A DNA stretch of 17,962 nt from contig JBMNPP010000032.1 in NCBI GenBank assembly GCA_050943675.1, forward strand, positions 1 to 17,962, given 5' to 3'. Position numbers and translations under genes: made by a program. Shown piece after piece: positions 1 to 7,124 of this stretch (positions are counted from its first letter, which is position 1; every line of letters begins with the position of its first letter). A model generated the notes under the pieces. That model did not search any database and was not told the origin of the DNA. It saw nothing but the letters and a program-made list of their open reading frames with translations. Origin of the DNA: Brooklawnia sp050943675. GTDB lineage: Bacteria > Actinomycetota > Actinomycetes > Propionibacteriales > Propionibacteriaceae.

Positions 1-1407
1 GGTGTCGACCGTGAGCACCAGACGCGAGTAGTTGGAGCTCATCAGGCTCGATAGTGTGTCTTCCGGCAGGACCTCGGCCGGAATGAGTCGGCCGCCCTGG
101 GTCTGGTACGAGGTGATCGCGGACACCGCGTCGAGCGCCGCCAGTTCCTGCTCAAGTTGGTGCTCGCGTCCCCAGTCGCCCCGCGGCACCAGCAGGGCCA
201 TCGGCAGGCTGCGCCCAAACTCCGCCTGGATGAATTCGCGGTCGGCTGCCTCCCTGGACCCTGCCGGATAATCGGTGTTGCCGTAGCGGAAGTCGTTCAT
301 GCCCTGGGCAACGAAGCAGATCGGCAGCAGCAGCCCGATCAGCAGCAGCGGCTTGGCGGCCCGCGCAATTCCCCTGCCCAGCCCGGCGAAGCTGGGCATC
401 AGGGGGCGGTGGCTGGTGGCCATCACGGCCCGGTCGAGCTGGAGCATCAGCGCCGGCATCAGGAAGAAGACGCAGATGAGGCTGAAGACCACACCCTTGG
501 CCAGTACCACCCCCAGGTCCGGTCCGATCCGGAACCTCATGAAGATCAGGGCGAGAAAGCCGAAGATCGTGGTCGTCGAGGACGCCAGCACCGCCGAGGA
601 GCTCTCCACCATCCCGGCATGGATCGATCCCTTGCGGCCAGCGCCGGCCTCGAGGTGCCGGAAGCGGGAGTGCAGCAGGAAGATGCCGTAGTCCATGGTC
701 ACTGCCATCTGCAGCACTCCAGCGACGGCAGCGGTCAGGAATGAGATCTCGCCCAGGAAGATGTTGGTGCCCATGTTCAGCACCACGGCGACGATGATGG
801 TGACCAGCAGGATCAGGGGATCCAGCCACGACCGGGTCGAGAACACCAGCAGCAACAGGGCCAGCGGGATCATGATGAACATGATCGTTGAGATCTCTTC
901 GCTGGTTGAGGACTGGGCCTGCGCCAGGTCAAGCAGTTGGCCCTCGACCGCCCCCTGCGGTGTGGCGATCTGCTGCAGTTGCTCCATGGTTACCTGGGCG
1001 TCGTCCAGGCTGGTGCTGATCTGGAACAGCGCGCCGCCGTTGCTGTAGAAGCCGCTGACGGTATCGGGATCCTGCACCTCGAGCGGCTGCTTGAGGTCGA
1101 TGAAGTCGTCCAGCCAGATGACTGTTTCGACTGCCTCGATCGCCTGCAATTGCTGCTTGACCTCGACGGCCTCGACCACGCTGAGGTTGGGCACGTAGAC
1201 GCGCACGTTGGGTACCGAGTCGTCGAACTCCTCGGCCATCACATTGGTGGCCCTGGTGGACGCCGCGTCGGCCGGCACGTAATTGGCCAGGTTGAAGTTG
1301 ATGTGTACCTGAGGTATCAGCAGGAGGCCGGCGATGGTCAGCAGGCCGAACACACCAAGCAATAGCCTGCTGTGCCTGAGCACCCCCGTGGCGACACGCT
1401 TCATCAT
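1..1407 (-). CDS. MMPL/RND-family membrane transporter, N-terminal part (runs off the left edge)
   Basis: This open frame reads to the window edge without a stop; 469 codons are visible. Residues about 14-32 form a first membrane helix, followed by roughly 140 residues of extracytoplasmic domain. Then come several hydrophobic segments (about 174-190, 195-216, 222-247, 275-292, 299-322), with another after residue 350 and the start of a second external domain. The segment TMDYGIFLLHSRFR (237-250) is the MMPL/RND signature; D239 sits where these pumps carry the proton-relay aspartate. GPDLGVVLAKGVVFS (295-309) is also typical of the family. The second half of this two-repeat protein is missing from the window. 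The start is the first of two adjacent ATG codons; an in-frame TAG lies 12 codons upstream. The Shine-Dalgarno sequence is weak. The substrate cannot be read from sequence: lipid, peptide or drug export are all possible. No adaptor gene is visible. It is transcribed from its own promoter and separated from xerD by 120 bp. Confidence 0.9.
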   Translation of the reverse strand, partial: MMKRVATGVLRHSRLLLGVFGLLTIAGLLLIPQVHINFNLANYVPADAASTRATNVMAEEFDDSVPNVRVYVPNLSVVEAVEVKQQLQAIEAVETVIWLDDFIDLKQPLEVQDPDTVSGFYSNGGALFQISTSLDDAQVTMEQLQQIATPQGAVEGQLLDLAQAQSSTSEEISTIMFIMIPLALLLLVFSTRSWLDPLILLVTIIVAVVLNMGTNIFLGEISFLTAAVAGVLQMAVTMDYGIFLLHSRFRHLEAGAGRKGSIHAGMVESSSAVLASSTTTIFGFLALIFMRFRIGPDLGVVLAKGVVFSLICVFFLMPALMLQLDRAVMATSHRPLMPSFAGLGRGIARAAKPLLLIGLLLPICFVAQGMNDFRYGNTDYPAGSREAADREFIQAEFGRSLPMALLVPRGDWGREHQLEQELAALDAVSAITSYQTQGGRLIPAEVLPEDTLSSLMSSNYSRLVLTVDT

Positions 1408-1468
1408 GAGCCGCTGAATCCCGTTCTTGATGGCTTGCGGCTACAGCGCCGCCTGCAATCCCGATGTT

Positions 1469-1497
1469 TGCATACACAACTGTATCCGCTGGCTCAA
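1469..1497 (-). promoter_or_regulatory. Candidate sigma-70 promoter of the MMPL gene
   Basis: On the minus strand TTGAGC (1492-1497) and TATGCA (1469-1474) are separated by exactly 17 nt, with the start codon about 60 nt downstream. Each hexamer matches the consensus at four of six positions. The xerD stop codon lies upstream, so a separate promoter for the transporter is expected. It is a sequence match only; no transcript start is known. Confidence 0.5.
1470..1487. promoter_or_regulatory. Palindromic operator candidate (TetR-type) over the MMPL promoter
   Basis: The inverted repeat ATACA-CAAC-TGTAT is perfect over 5-bp arms, and one of the next two outer pairs also matches. It covers the -10 element and part of the spacer of the promoter at 1469-1497. 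The size and TACA-N4-TGTA core resemble operators of TetR-family repressors, which commonly control efflux pumps. No regulator gene is visible here; it could lie beyond the left edge. Assignment to TetR is inference. Confidence 0.4.
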
Positions 1498-1527
1498 CGG
1501 GGGGCCATTCCGAGGCGTGCGGAGCAC

Positions 1528-2481
1528 TCAGCCCAGCGCCCTGGGGTGGGCGCTGCGGTAAACCTCACGCAGGTGTTCAACGGTGACCTCGGTATAGATC
1601 TGGGTCGTGGTGACCGAGGCATGACCCAGGAGTTCCTGCACCACCCGGACGTCGGCCCCGCCATCCAGCAGGTGGGTGGCGAAGCTGTGCCGCAGGCTGT
1701 GCGGGGATACATCGGCGGTGATGCCGGCCTGGGCGGCCCGGGACTTGATGATGCCCCAAGCACTCTGCCGGCTCAACCGGTTACCCCGGGTGTTGATGAG
1801 CAGGGCCGGGCAGGATCTGCCGGCTGCCTCGACCATCGCCGGACGCCCACGAACCAGCCAGGCATCCACGGCCTGGCGGGCGTAGCTGCCCAGCGGCACC
1901 AGCCGCTCCTTGTCGCCCTTGCCGATCAGCCTCAGACCGGCCTCCGCGTCGTCGAGCACGCGGCTGAGATCATCCACATCCAGACCGGTCACCTCACTGA
2001 TGCGGGCCCCGGTGCCATAGAGCAGTTCGAGCAGCGTGGCATCGCGCAACCCGATCGGGGTGCTGCGATCGATCCCGTCCAGCAACGCCTGTACCTGGTC
2101 GATCGGCAGTGCCCGGGGCAGCCGTTTGCCGGTGCTGGGTGGGCTGATATCTGCGGCGACATTGTCTGCGACCAGTTCTTCGGAGGCAGCGAACCCGTGG
2201 AGGGCACGCACCGCCACCACCATGCGCGCAACGCTCGCGGTGGCCAGCGGCCGGTGCTGGTCGTAGCCGGTGGCCAGGTCAGTCTGGAAGGCCGCGATGT
2301 CGGCGGTGCCCACCTCGTCGATGTTGGTTATGCCGCGGGCGATCAACCATTGCTGGTAGCGGCGCAGGTCGCGCCGGTAGGCAGCGACGGTGTTGGTGGC
2401 CAGTCCCCGTTCTACCGCCAGGTGGTCCAGGTAACCCTCGATCAGCCGCTGCAGCCTGGCCTCACCCGAACTCTTGGTCAC
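1528..2481 (-). CDS. xerD: Tyrosine recombinase XerD
   Basis: Site-specific recombinase that, with XerC, resolves chromosome dimers at dif during segregation. From the GTG start chosen here the protein has 317 residues. The N-terminal SAM-like DNA-binding domain (about residues 8-100) contains VERGLATNTVAAYRRDL. The C-terminal catalytic domain holds every active-site residue. Counted from the alternative ATG 12 codons upstream they are R172 (GARISE), K200 (GKGDKER), H273 and R276 (HSLRH), H299 (LLGHAS) and nucleophile Y308 (TQIYT). The GTG at 2481 overlaps the upstream Nudix gene by 20 bp and has a weak AAGAAG upstream. The ATG at 2517 would overlap by 56 bp, has no Shine-Dalgarno sequence and adds an unconserved-looking tail. 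The Nudix-xerD pairing matches Rv1700-Rv1701 of M. tuberculosis, which supports xerD rather than xerC or an integrase. Confidence 0.93.
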   Translation of the reverse strand: MTKSSGEARLQRLIEGYLDHLAVERGLATNTVAAYRRDLRRYQQWLIARGITNIDEVGTADIAAFQTDLATGYDQHRPLATASVARMVVAVRALHGFAASEELVADNVAADISPPSTGKRLPRALPIDQVQALLDGIDRSTPIGLRDATLLELLYGTGARISEVTGLDVDDLSRVLDDAEAGLRLIGKGDKERLVPLGSYARQAVDAWLVRGRPAMVEAAGRSCPALLINTRGNRLSRQSAWGIIKSRAAQAGITADVSPHSLRHSFATHLLDGGADVRVVQELLGHASVTTTQIYTEVTVEHLREVYRSAHPRALG

Positions 2482-3115
2482 GGCGCTTCTTGGCTGCCCG
2501 GGCCGGCCATGGGGCATCAGCGGGCCGCAGTTGGGCCAGGCGGCCGGTTTCGGATGCCAACTTCAGGGCAAGCGCACCTGCGACCAGCGTGGGGCTCTGC
2601 AGTTCGCCGGCGTAGATGCCTTCGATGATCTCGTCCAGGCCGAGCCAGTGCAGACCCATATCGATCTCTTCGCCGACGACCTCGAAACCGTCGGGCAGCG
2701 GTGCGGCGCTCAGGTCGCGGGCCAGGAAGATGCGAATGGATTCCTGCAGGCCGCCCGGTGAGGTGAAGAAGTCGATCAGGGTGTCCCAGCGGCCCGCGGC
2801 GAGCTGGGCCTCTTCGGCCAGTTCGCGTTTGGCGGCCTCCACGGCCGGTTCGCCATCGATGTCGAGGATCCCGGCCGGTGGTTCGACGAGCCGGAATCCC
2901 ACCGGGTGCCGGTACTGGTGCACCACAGCGATGCGTCCCTGTTCGTCCATAGCCATCACGGCGACTGCCCCGGTGTGGCCCACCCACTGCCGACAGATCG
3001 ACTCGCCTGCCGGGGTGTCGATCTGGTCTGCGATGAAACTCTGGACTCGACCGCTTGCCTGCACCTCGCGGCGGGTTACCGGCCATTCCTCGGGCTGGTC
3101 GATGATCTGGCTCAC
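2462..3115 (-). CDS. Nudix hydrolase, ADP-ribose pyrophosphatase type
   Basis: Predicted to hydrolyse ADP-ribose to AMP and ribose 5-phosphate in the cytoplasm. The protein has 217 residues. A beta-rich N-terminal part (about 1-45) precedes the Nudix fold. The Nudix box runs from G82 through E89 to RELAEE (97-102), with the catalytic and metal-binding glutamates present. EPPAGILD before the box is characteristic of ADP-ribose pyrophosphatases. The glycine that normally ends the box (EExGU) is Q104 here. The GTG start follows GAGGAG (3120-3125) at 4 nt. The frame stays open far upstream, but that extension is antisense to the DNA ligase gene and is not coding. The gene overlaps xerD and shares a divergent 123-bp intergenic region with the ligase gene. 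Orthology to Rv1700 is inferred from sequence type and position. Confidence 0.9.
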   Translation of the reverse strand: MSQIIDQPEEWPVTRREVQASGRVQSFIADQIDTPAGESICRQWVGHTGAVAVMAMDEQGRIAVVHQYRHPVGFRLVEPPAGILDIDGEPAVEAAKRELAEEAQLAAGRWDTLIDFFTSPGGLQESIRIFLARDLSAAPLPDGFEVVGEEIDMGLHWLGLDEIIEGIYAGELQSPTLVAGALALKLASETGRLAQLRPADAPWPARAAKKRRDQEFG

Positions 3116-3119
3116 ATTG

Positions 3120-3125
3120 CTCCTC
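3120..3125 (-). promoter_or_regulatory. Ribosome binding site deciding the Nudix GTG start
   Basis: GAGGAG on the minus strand lies 4 nt before GTG at 3115. The ATG that overlaps this GTG is followed at once by TGA, so GTG is the start. Confidence 0.65.
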
Positions 3126-3238
3126 GGGTTGTCTGGGCTCCATTGTGCTGCCTTCGGGCCGGTATCGCCGGTATTGACCGGACGGTCCGGCCAGTTTGAG
3201 CCCGTCGGCTGATCCGTGGCCTGCCGCCGGCGGGAATC

Positions 3239-4297
3239 ATGGGTGGCGTGAACCTGCCGCTGGAATTGCCCATCTCCCCGATGCTGGCGACCGCGACCGC
3301 CACCCTGCCGACCGATCCGGGGTTCGCCCATGAGCCGAAGTGGGACGGCTTCCGGTGCATCATCAGCCGCGATGGTGACCAGATCGTCCTGGGCAGTCGA
3401 GGCCGGAAGGAGTTGACGGTCTACTTCCCTGAAGTGGTCGACGCCTTGACCGGCTGGCTGCCTGATGGGGTGGTCCTGGATGCCGAACTTGTGGTCCGCA
3501 GGGGCAGTGCCGGGGCCGAACGGCTCGATTGGGATGCCCTGACGCAGCGGATCCACCCGGCTGCCTCCCGGATCACGTTGCTGAGCGAGCAAACCCCGGC
3601 TGAACTGGTCTGCTTCGACCTGCTGGCTGCGGCTGGAGCCGATCTGACCCCGCTCGGCTGGGATGAGCGACGGTCGCGGCTCGAGGAGGTTTTCGCTGGC
3701 CTGCCCACCAATCCACGGGTCCACCTGGGCCAGTACACAACCGATCCCGATCTGGCCCTGCAGTGGTTCACTGCTTTCGAGGGTGCGGGCCTGGACGGGG
3801 TGGTCAGCAAACCCCGGGCCGGCGCGTACCTGCCGGGCAAACGCGGCTGGCTCAAGATCAAACACAAGCGGACCGCCGAGGCGGTGGTGATCGGCTACCG
3901 CATCCACAAACGCGGGCACGGCATCGGCTCACTACTGCTCGGACTGTATGACGATGACGGCATCCTGCGACCGGTCGGCGGTATCGGTGCCTTCACCGAC
4001 GAGTTGCGCACCAGCCTGGTGGCCGAACTGGAGCCCCTGGTCAAGCGGGACTCCGATGGTGAACCGGTGCTGCTTGACAAGCCGCGGTCACGGTTCTCGA
4101 AATCCACCGATCCCGTCTCGATCGCCCTGGAACCCCAACTGGTGGCCGAGGTGGCCTTCGACCAACTCGAGGGCGACCGATTCCGGCACGCAGTGACCCT
4201 GGTGCGGTTCCGCCACGACAGTGACCCACGCAGTTGCCTGCTGGCGCAGATCGACCAGGCGCCGTCCTACGACCTGGCCCAGGTACTTTCCCGCTAA
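3239..4297 (+). CDS. Stand-alone ATP-dependent DNA ligase (LigC type)
   Basis: This 352-residue nucleotidyltransferase consists of an adenylation domain and an OB-fold domain only, without the polymerase or phosphoesterase modules of LigD. Motif I is EPKWDGFR with the AMP-accepting lysine at K34 and R39. DAEL (E83), CFDLL (around F126), EGAGLDGVVSK (181-191) and WLKIKHKR (204-211) follow as motifs III, IIIa, IV and V. The OB-fold covers about residues 212-345. It would seal nicks in DNA repair using ATP, in addition to the essential NAD-dependent LigA expected elsewhere. No ku gene is in the window. It is the only plus-strand gene here: divergent from the Nudix gene and convergent with pyrB (10 bp apart). 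The start could also be GTG at 3248; neither has a strong Shine-Dalgarno sequence. Stand-alone ligases of this type are called LigC in mycobacteria. Confidence 0.92.
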   Translation: MGGVNLPLELPISPMLATATATLPTDPGFAHEPKWDGFRCIISRDGDQIVLGSRGRKELTVYFPEVVDALTGWLPDGVVLDAELVVRRGSAGAERLDWDALTQRIHPAASRITLLSEQTPAELVCFDLLAAAGADLTPLGWDERRSRLEEVFAGLPTNPRVHLGQYTTDPDLALQWFTAFEGAGLDGVVSKPRAGAYLPGKRGWLKIKHKRTAEAVVIGYRIHKRGHGIGSLLLGLYDDDGILRPVGGIGAFTDELRTSLVAELEPLVKRDSDGEPVLLDKPRSRFSKSTDPVSIALEPQLVAEVAFDQLEGDRFRHAVTLVRFRHDSDPRSCLLAQIDQAPSYDLAQVLSR

Positions 4298-4307
4298 GCC
4301 GGGCCCG

Positions 4308-5354
4308 TCACGGCCAGCGCAGCGTGGCATCCCAGGGGCGCTGCTTGGTGGTGGCCTTGACTGCGTCCGGTGAGCAACCGAGCGCGGTGAGGAAGATGGC
4401 CATCCTGATCAGCACACCGTTGTCGGTTTGCCGGAAGATCGACAGGCCGGGCAGGTCATCGACGTCGCTGGACAGGTCGAAGGAATCCATCCGGGAGTCC
4501 CGCGGCAGGGGGTGCATGATGATGATCTCGCTGGCGCCCGCATCCTGAAGGATCTGCCGGTTGAGCAGGTTGCCCGAGACATTGGCGTGGGCGAGGATTT
4601 CTTCGGTCATGCGTTCGCGCTGGACGCGGGTGGCGTAGACCACGTCGGCGCCGTCGAGGGCATCGGTCACCGAGCCGCAGTCGAAGACCCGGTGGCCGCG
4701 AACCCGAGCGTACTGGGCGACTTCGGGCGGCAACTCGAGGCTGGGTGGGCTGAAGGTTCGGAAAGTGACGCCCTCGGCAAGTGACAGCAGCTTTATCAGT
4801 GAGTGAACGGTCCGACCATACTTGAGGTCCCCCACGACCGCGATGGTGCACCCATCCACTGGTTTGCCACGATCAGCCAGTTCCTTGTCGAGGGTGTAGA
4901 AGTCGAGCAGGGCCTGGCTGGGGTGCTCACCTGCACCGTCACCGGCATTGATGCAGGGGACCACGGAGGCAGCAGCAAACTCTGCCACCGAGCCCTCATC
5001 GGGATGGCGCACCGCCAATACGTCGGAGTAGCCCGAGACAACGCGCGAGGTGTCGGCGATCGATTCACCCTTGGCCATCGACGAGAAGGTGAAGCCGGTG
5101 GTGGTGGTCACTTCCCCGCCCAGCCGGAGGAAGGCTGATTCGAAGCTGAGCCGGGTACGGGTACTCGGTTCGAAGAACAGGCTGCCGAGGATGGCGCCAT
5201 CCAGCACGGTGCACACGCTCTTGCCGGCAGCGATCGGGCGCACCAGGTCGGCCAGCGAAAACAGGTGCCGCAGCGAATCGCGGTCGAACTGCTGCACACT
5301 GAGCAGGTGGCGGCCGTGGCCGAACGGGGGGAGGTCGTCATTCATGCCGGTCAT
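4308..5354 (-). CDS. pyrB: Aspartate carbamoyltransferase, E. coli-type catalytic chain
   Basis: Catalyses carbamoyl phosphate plus L-aspartate to N-carbamoyl-L-aspartate, the committed step of pyrimidine synthesis. The 348 residues contain the carbamoyl-phosphate site STRTR (64-68), the 80s-loop lysine K95 in SSMAKGES, R116, H144 and Q147 in HPSQ, R181 in GDLKYGRTVHS, the aspartate-binding segment TRVQRERM (R243, Q245) and HPLPR (281-285). RVQ-ER and HPLPR match the E. coli class; mycobacterial and Bacillus-type enzymes have HPGP or HPAP there. No regulatory chain gene (pyrI) is adjacent. A C-terminal tail of about 25 residues lies beyond the usual end. The ATG start follows AGAGGA (5361-5366). 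It lies 72 bp after recN and is probably in the same transcript. It is isolated from other pyr genes. Confidence 0.92.
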   Translation of the reverse strand: MTGMNDDLPPFGHGRHLLSVQQFDRDSLRHLFSLADLVRPIAAGKSVCTVLDGAILGSLFFEPSTRTRLSFESAFLRLGGEVTTTTGFTFSSMAKGESIADTSRVVSGYSDVLAVRHPDEGSVAEFAAASVVPCINAGDGAGEHPSQALLDFYTLDKELADRGKPVDGCTIAVVGDLKYGRTVHSLIKLLSLAEGVTFRTFSPPSLELPPEVAQYARVRGHRVFDCGSVTDALDGADVVYATRVQRERMTEEILAHANVSGNLLNRQILQDAGASEIIIMHPLPRDSRMDSFDLSSDVDDLPGLSIFRQTDNGVLIRMAIFLTALGCSPDAVKATTKQRPWDATLRWP

Positions 5355-5360
5355 GCGGGC

Positions 5361-5366
5361 TCCTCT
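5361..5366 (-). promoter_or_regulatory. Ribosome binding site of pyrB
   Basis: AGAGGA (followed by G) on the minus strand is spaced 6 nt from ATG at 5354. It favours this ATG over the second ATG three codons later. Confidence 0.6.
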
Positions 5367-5426
5367 GATCGAACTCAGAATTCCTCGGAAGCCTACAACC
5401 TCAGTCGATGCCGGCCAACAGCCGGG

Positions 5427-7124
5427 TCACTTGGCAGACTGGCTGCTGGCCTCGGCCAGCAATTCCCGGGCATGGGCCAGACCGGATTCGCTGTCGGCCA
5501 GCCCACCCATCATGCGGGCCAGTTCAACCTCACGCTCGGCAGCGTCCAGGCTGCGGACGTCGGATACGGTGACCTCGCCGCGGCTCGACTTGGCGACCAC
5601 CCAGTGACTTGCGGCGAAGGCCGCCACCTGGGCCAGGTGAGTAACCACGATCACCTGGGAATGTTCGGCCAACCGGGCCAGCCTGCGGCCCACCTCGACA
5701 GCCACTGCCCCACCGATTCCGGCGTCCACCTCATCGAAGATGAATACCTGGCCGGGGTCAGCCGAGGCCAGCACCACTTCCAGCGCCAACCGCACCCGCG
5801 ACAGCTCGCCGCCCGAAGCGACTTTCGCCAGAGGTGCCGGGGTGCTGCCGGGGTTGGCGGCAAACAGCAACTGCACTTGTTCGCAGCCGTGCGGTCCGGG
5901 GGCGTTCAGCGGTTTCAACTCGAAGCGGAGCCGGGCGTGCGGCATTGCCAGGGCTGCCAGTTCGACCTGCACCTTGCTGGCCAATTCGGCAGCCACCTGC
6001 TCGCGCAGTGCACTGAGCCGGCCCCCCAGTTCCAGCAGTTCGGTATCGAGCGCAGCGATCTGGCTGGCCAGCTCGGCCAGCCGCTCCTCGGAGCCGGCGA
6101 GTCTGCCGAGCCGCGCGGCAGCCCGGGCCGCCCAGGCCAGCACTTCGTCGACGCTGCTGCCGTACTTGCGCATCAGCCCGGCCAGTGCGGCCCGGCGGGC
6201 GGTCACCTGCTCAAGACGCTGCGGGTCGGCGTCGAGGTTGCTCAGGTAGGAGGCCACGTCAGCGGCAAGCTCATTGAGTTGCCCACCCAGCAGCCTGGCC
6301 GAGGCCGCCAGTTCGGCTGCCTGTTCATCGAGCCCGGCGACCTCGACCATGGCGTTGCGGGCGATGCCGACCAGGCCGACCGCACCCGGGTCGTCCGGGT
6401 CGCCCTCATCCGAGCCCGATAGTGCTCGGCTGGCACGCATGCCAAGCAGCCTCAGGTCGTCGATGGCCTGCAGCCGGGACGCCTCGGCAGCAAGCTCATC
6501 GTCCTCTCCGGCCTGCGGATCAACGTTGCTGATCTCTTCGAGCCCGAAGGCGAGCATGTCTGCCTCGCGGGCGTTCTGTTGAGCGTTGCGTTGCAGGTCG
6601 TCCCGTTCGGCCCGTGCCTGCTCGCGGGCACGATAGGTCTGCTGGTAGCGCTCCAGCAGTTCGGCCAGGGCTGGCCCACCGGCACGGTCGACCACCTCGC
6701 GTTGCCGCTCGGGTGAACCCAGCCTGATCTGTTCTGACTGGCCGTGGATCGTGGCCAGCTCGCCCGCCAGTTCAGTCAGCCGCGAAATCGGTGTCTGCAC
6801 CCCGCCGATGAAGGCCCGCGAGCGTCCGGCTTTGCTGATCTGGCGGGCGACCAGCAGCTCTTCACCATCCAGTTCGGCGCCGACCTGCTGCAGTTGGTCG
6901 GCCAGCCGCTCGGCCTGGGTGAACCTGCCCTCAACCAGTGTGCGCGCTGCCCCACGCCGCACGGCACCGGCATCAGCACGCTGGCCCAGTAGCAAGCCGA
7001 TGCCGCTGACGATCATCGTCTTGCCGGCACCGGTCTCACCAGTGACCACCGTCATGCCGGGCGACGGCTCGAAAGTCGCAGCGGCGATGACGCCAAGGTC
7101 TGCGATGCGCAGCTCAACCAGCAT
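5427..7124 (-). CDS. recN: DNA repair protein RecN
   Basis: SMC-like ATPase that acts at DNA double-strand breaks, supporting recombinational repair. The protein has 565 residues, the usual length. The N-terminal ATPase half carries Walker A GETGAGKT (29-36). The middle (about 150-370) is rich in Ala, Glu, Arg and Leu, consistent with a coiled-coil arm. The C-terminal half has the ABC signature SGGELSRVRLAL (437-448), Walker B FIFDE (461-465), the D-loop VDAGIGG and the H-loop histidine H496 in VVTHLAQV. The ATG start overlaps the nadK stop as TAATG, a sign of translational coupling. The frame continues 56 codons upstream, but that part is antisense-like composition inside nadK and is not counted. 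The nadK-recN order matches Rv1695-Rv1696. Confidence 0.96.
   Translation of the reverse strand: MLVELRIADLGVIAAATFEPSPGMTVVTGETGAGKTMIVSGIGLLLGQRADAGAVRRGAARTLVEGRFTQAERLADQLQQVGAELDGEELLVARQISKAGRSRAFIGGVQTPISRLTELAGELATIHGQSEQIRLGSPERQREVVDRAGGPALAELLERYQQTYRAREQARAERDDLQRNAQQNAREADMLAFGLEEISNVDPQAGEDDELAAEASRLQAIDDLRLLGMRASRALSGSDEGDPDDPGAVGLVGIARNAMVEVAGLDEQAAELAASARLLGGQLNELAADVASYLSNLDADPQRLEQVTARRAALAGLMRKYGSSVDEVLAWAARAAARLGRLAGSEERLAELASQIAALDTELLELGGRLSALREQVAAELASKVQVELAALAMPHARLRFELKPLNAPGPHGCEQVQLLFAANPGSTPAPLAKVASGGELSRVRLALEVVLASADPGQVFIFDEVDAGIGGAVAVEVGRRLARLAEHSQVIVVTHLAQVAAFAASHWVVAKSSRGEVTVSDVRSLDAAEREVELARMMGGLADSESGLAHARELLAEASSQSAK

Noticed and set aside
152..829. 225-codon minus-strand frame inside the MMPL gene, and neighbouring frames at 929-1477
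   Set aside because: They are out-of-frame readings, His/Arg/Pro rich, while the MMPL frame carries the family motifs and is open to the window edge.
1372..2628. 418-codon open frame on the plus strand opposite xerD
   Set aside because: It is antisense to xerD, which has all catalytic residues, and its translation has no recognisable domain. Long antisense frames are expected at this GC content.
3116..3919. Upstream extension of the Nudix frame to 485 codons
   Set aside because: The added part is antisense to the ligase gene, and a GTG with a good ribosome binding site starts the conserved protein.
5265..6422. 385-codon plus-strand frame opposite recN
   Set aside because: It is antisense to recN and rich in Gln, His and Gly, typical of a shadow frame.
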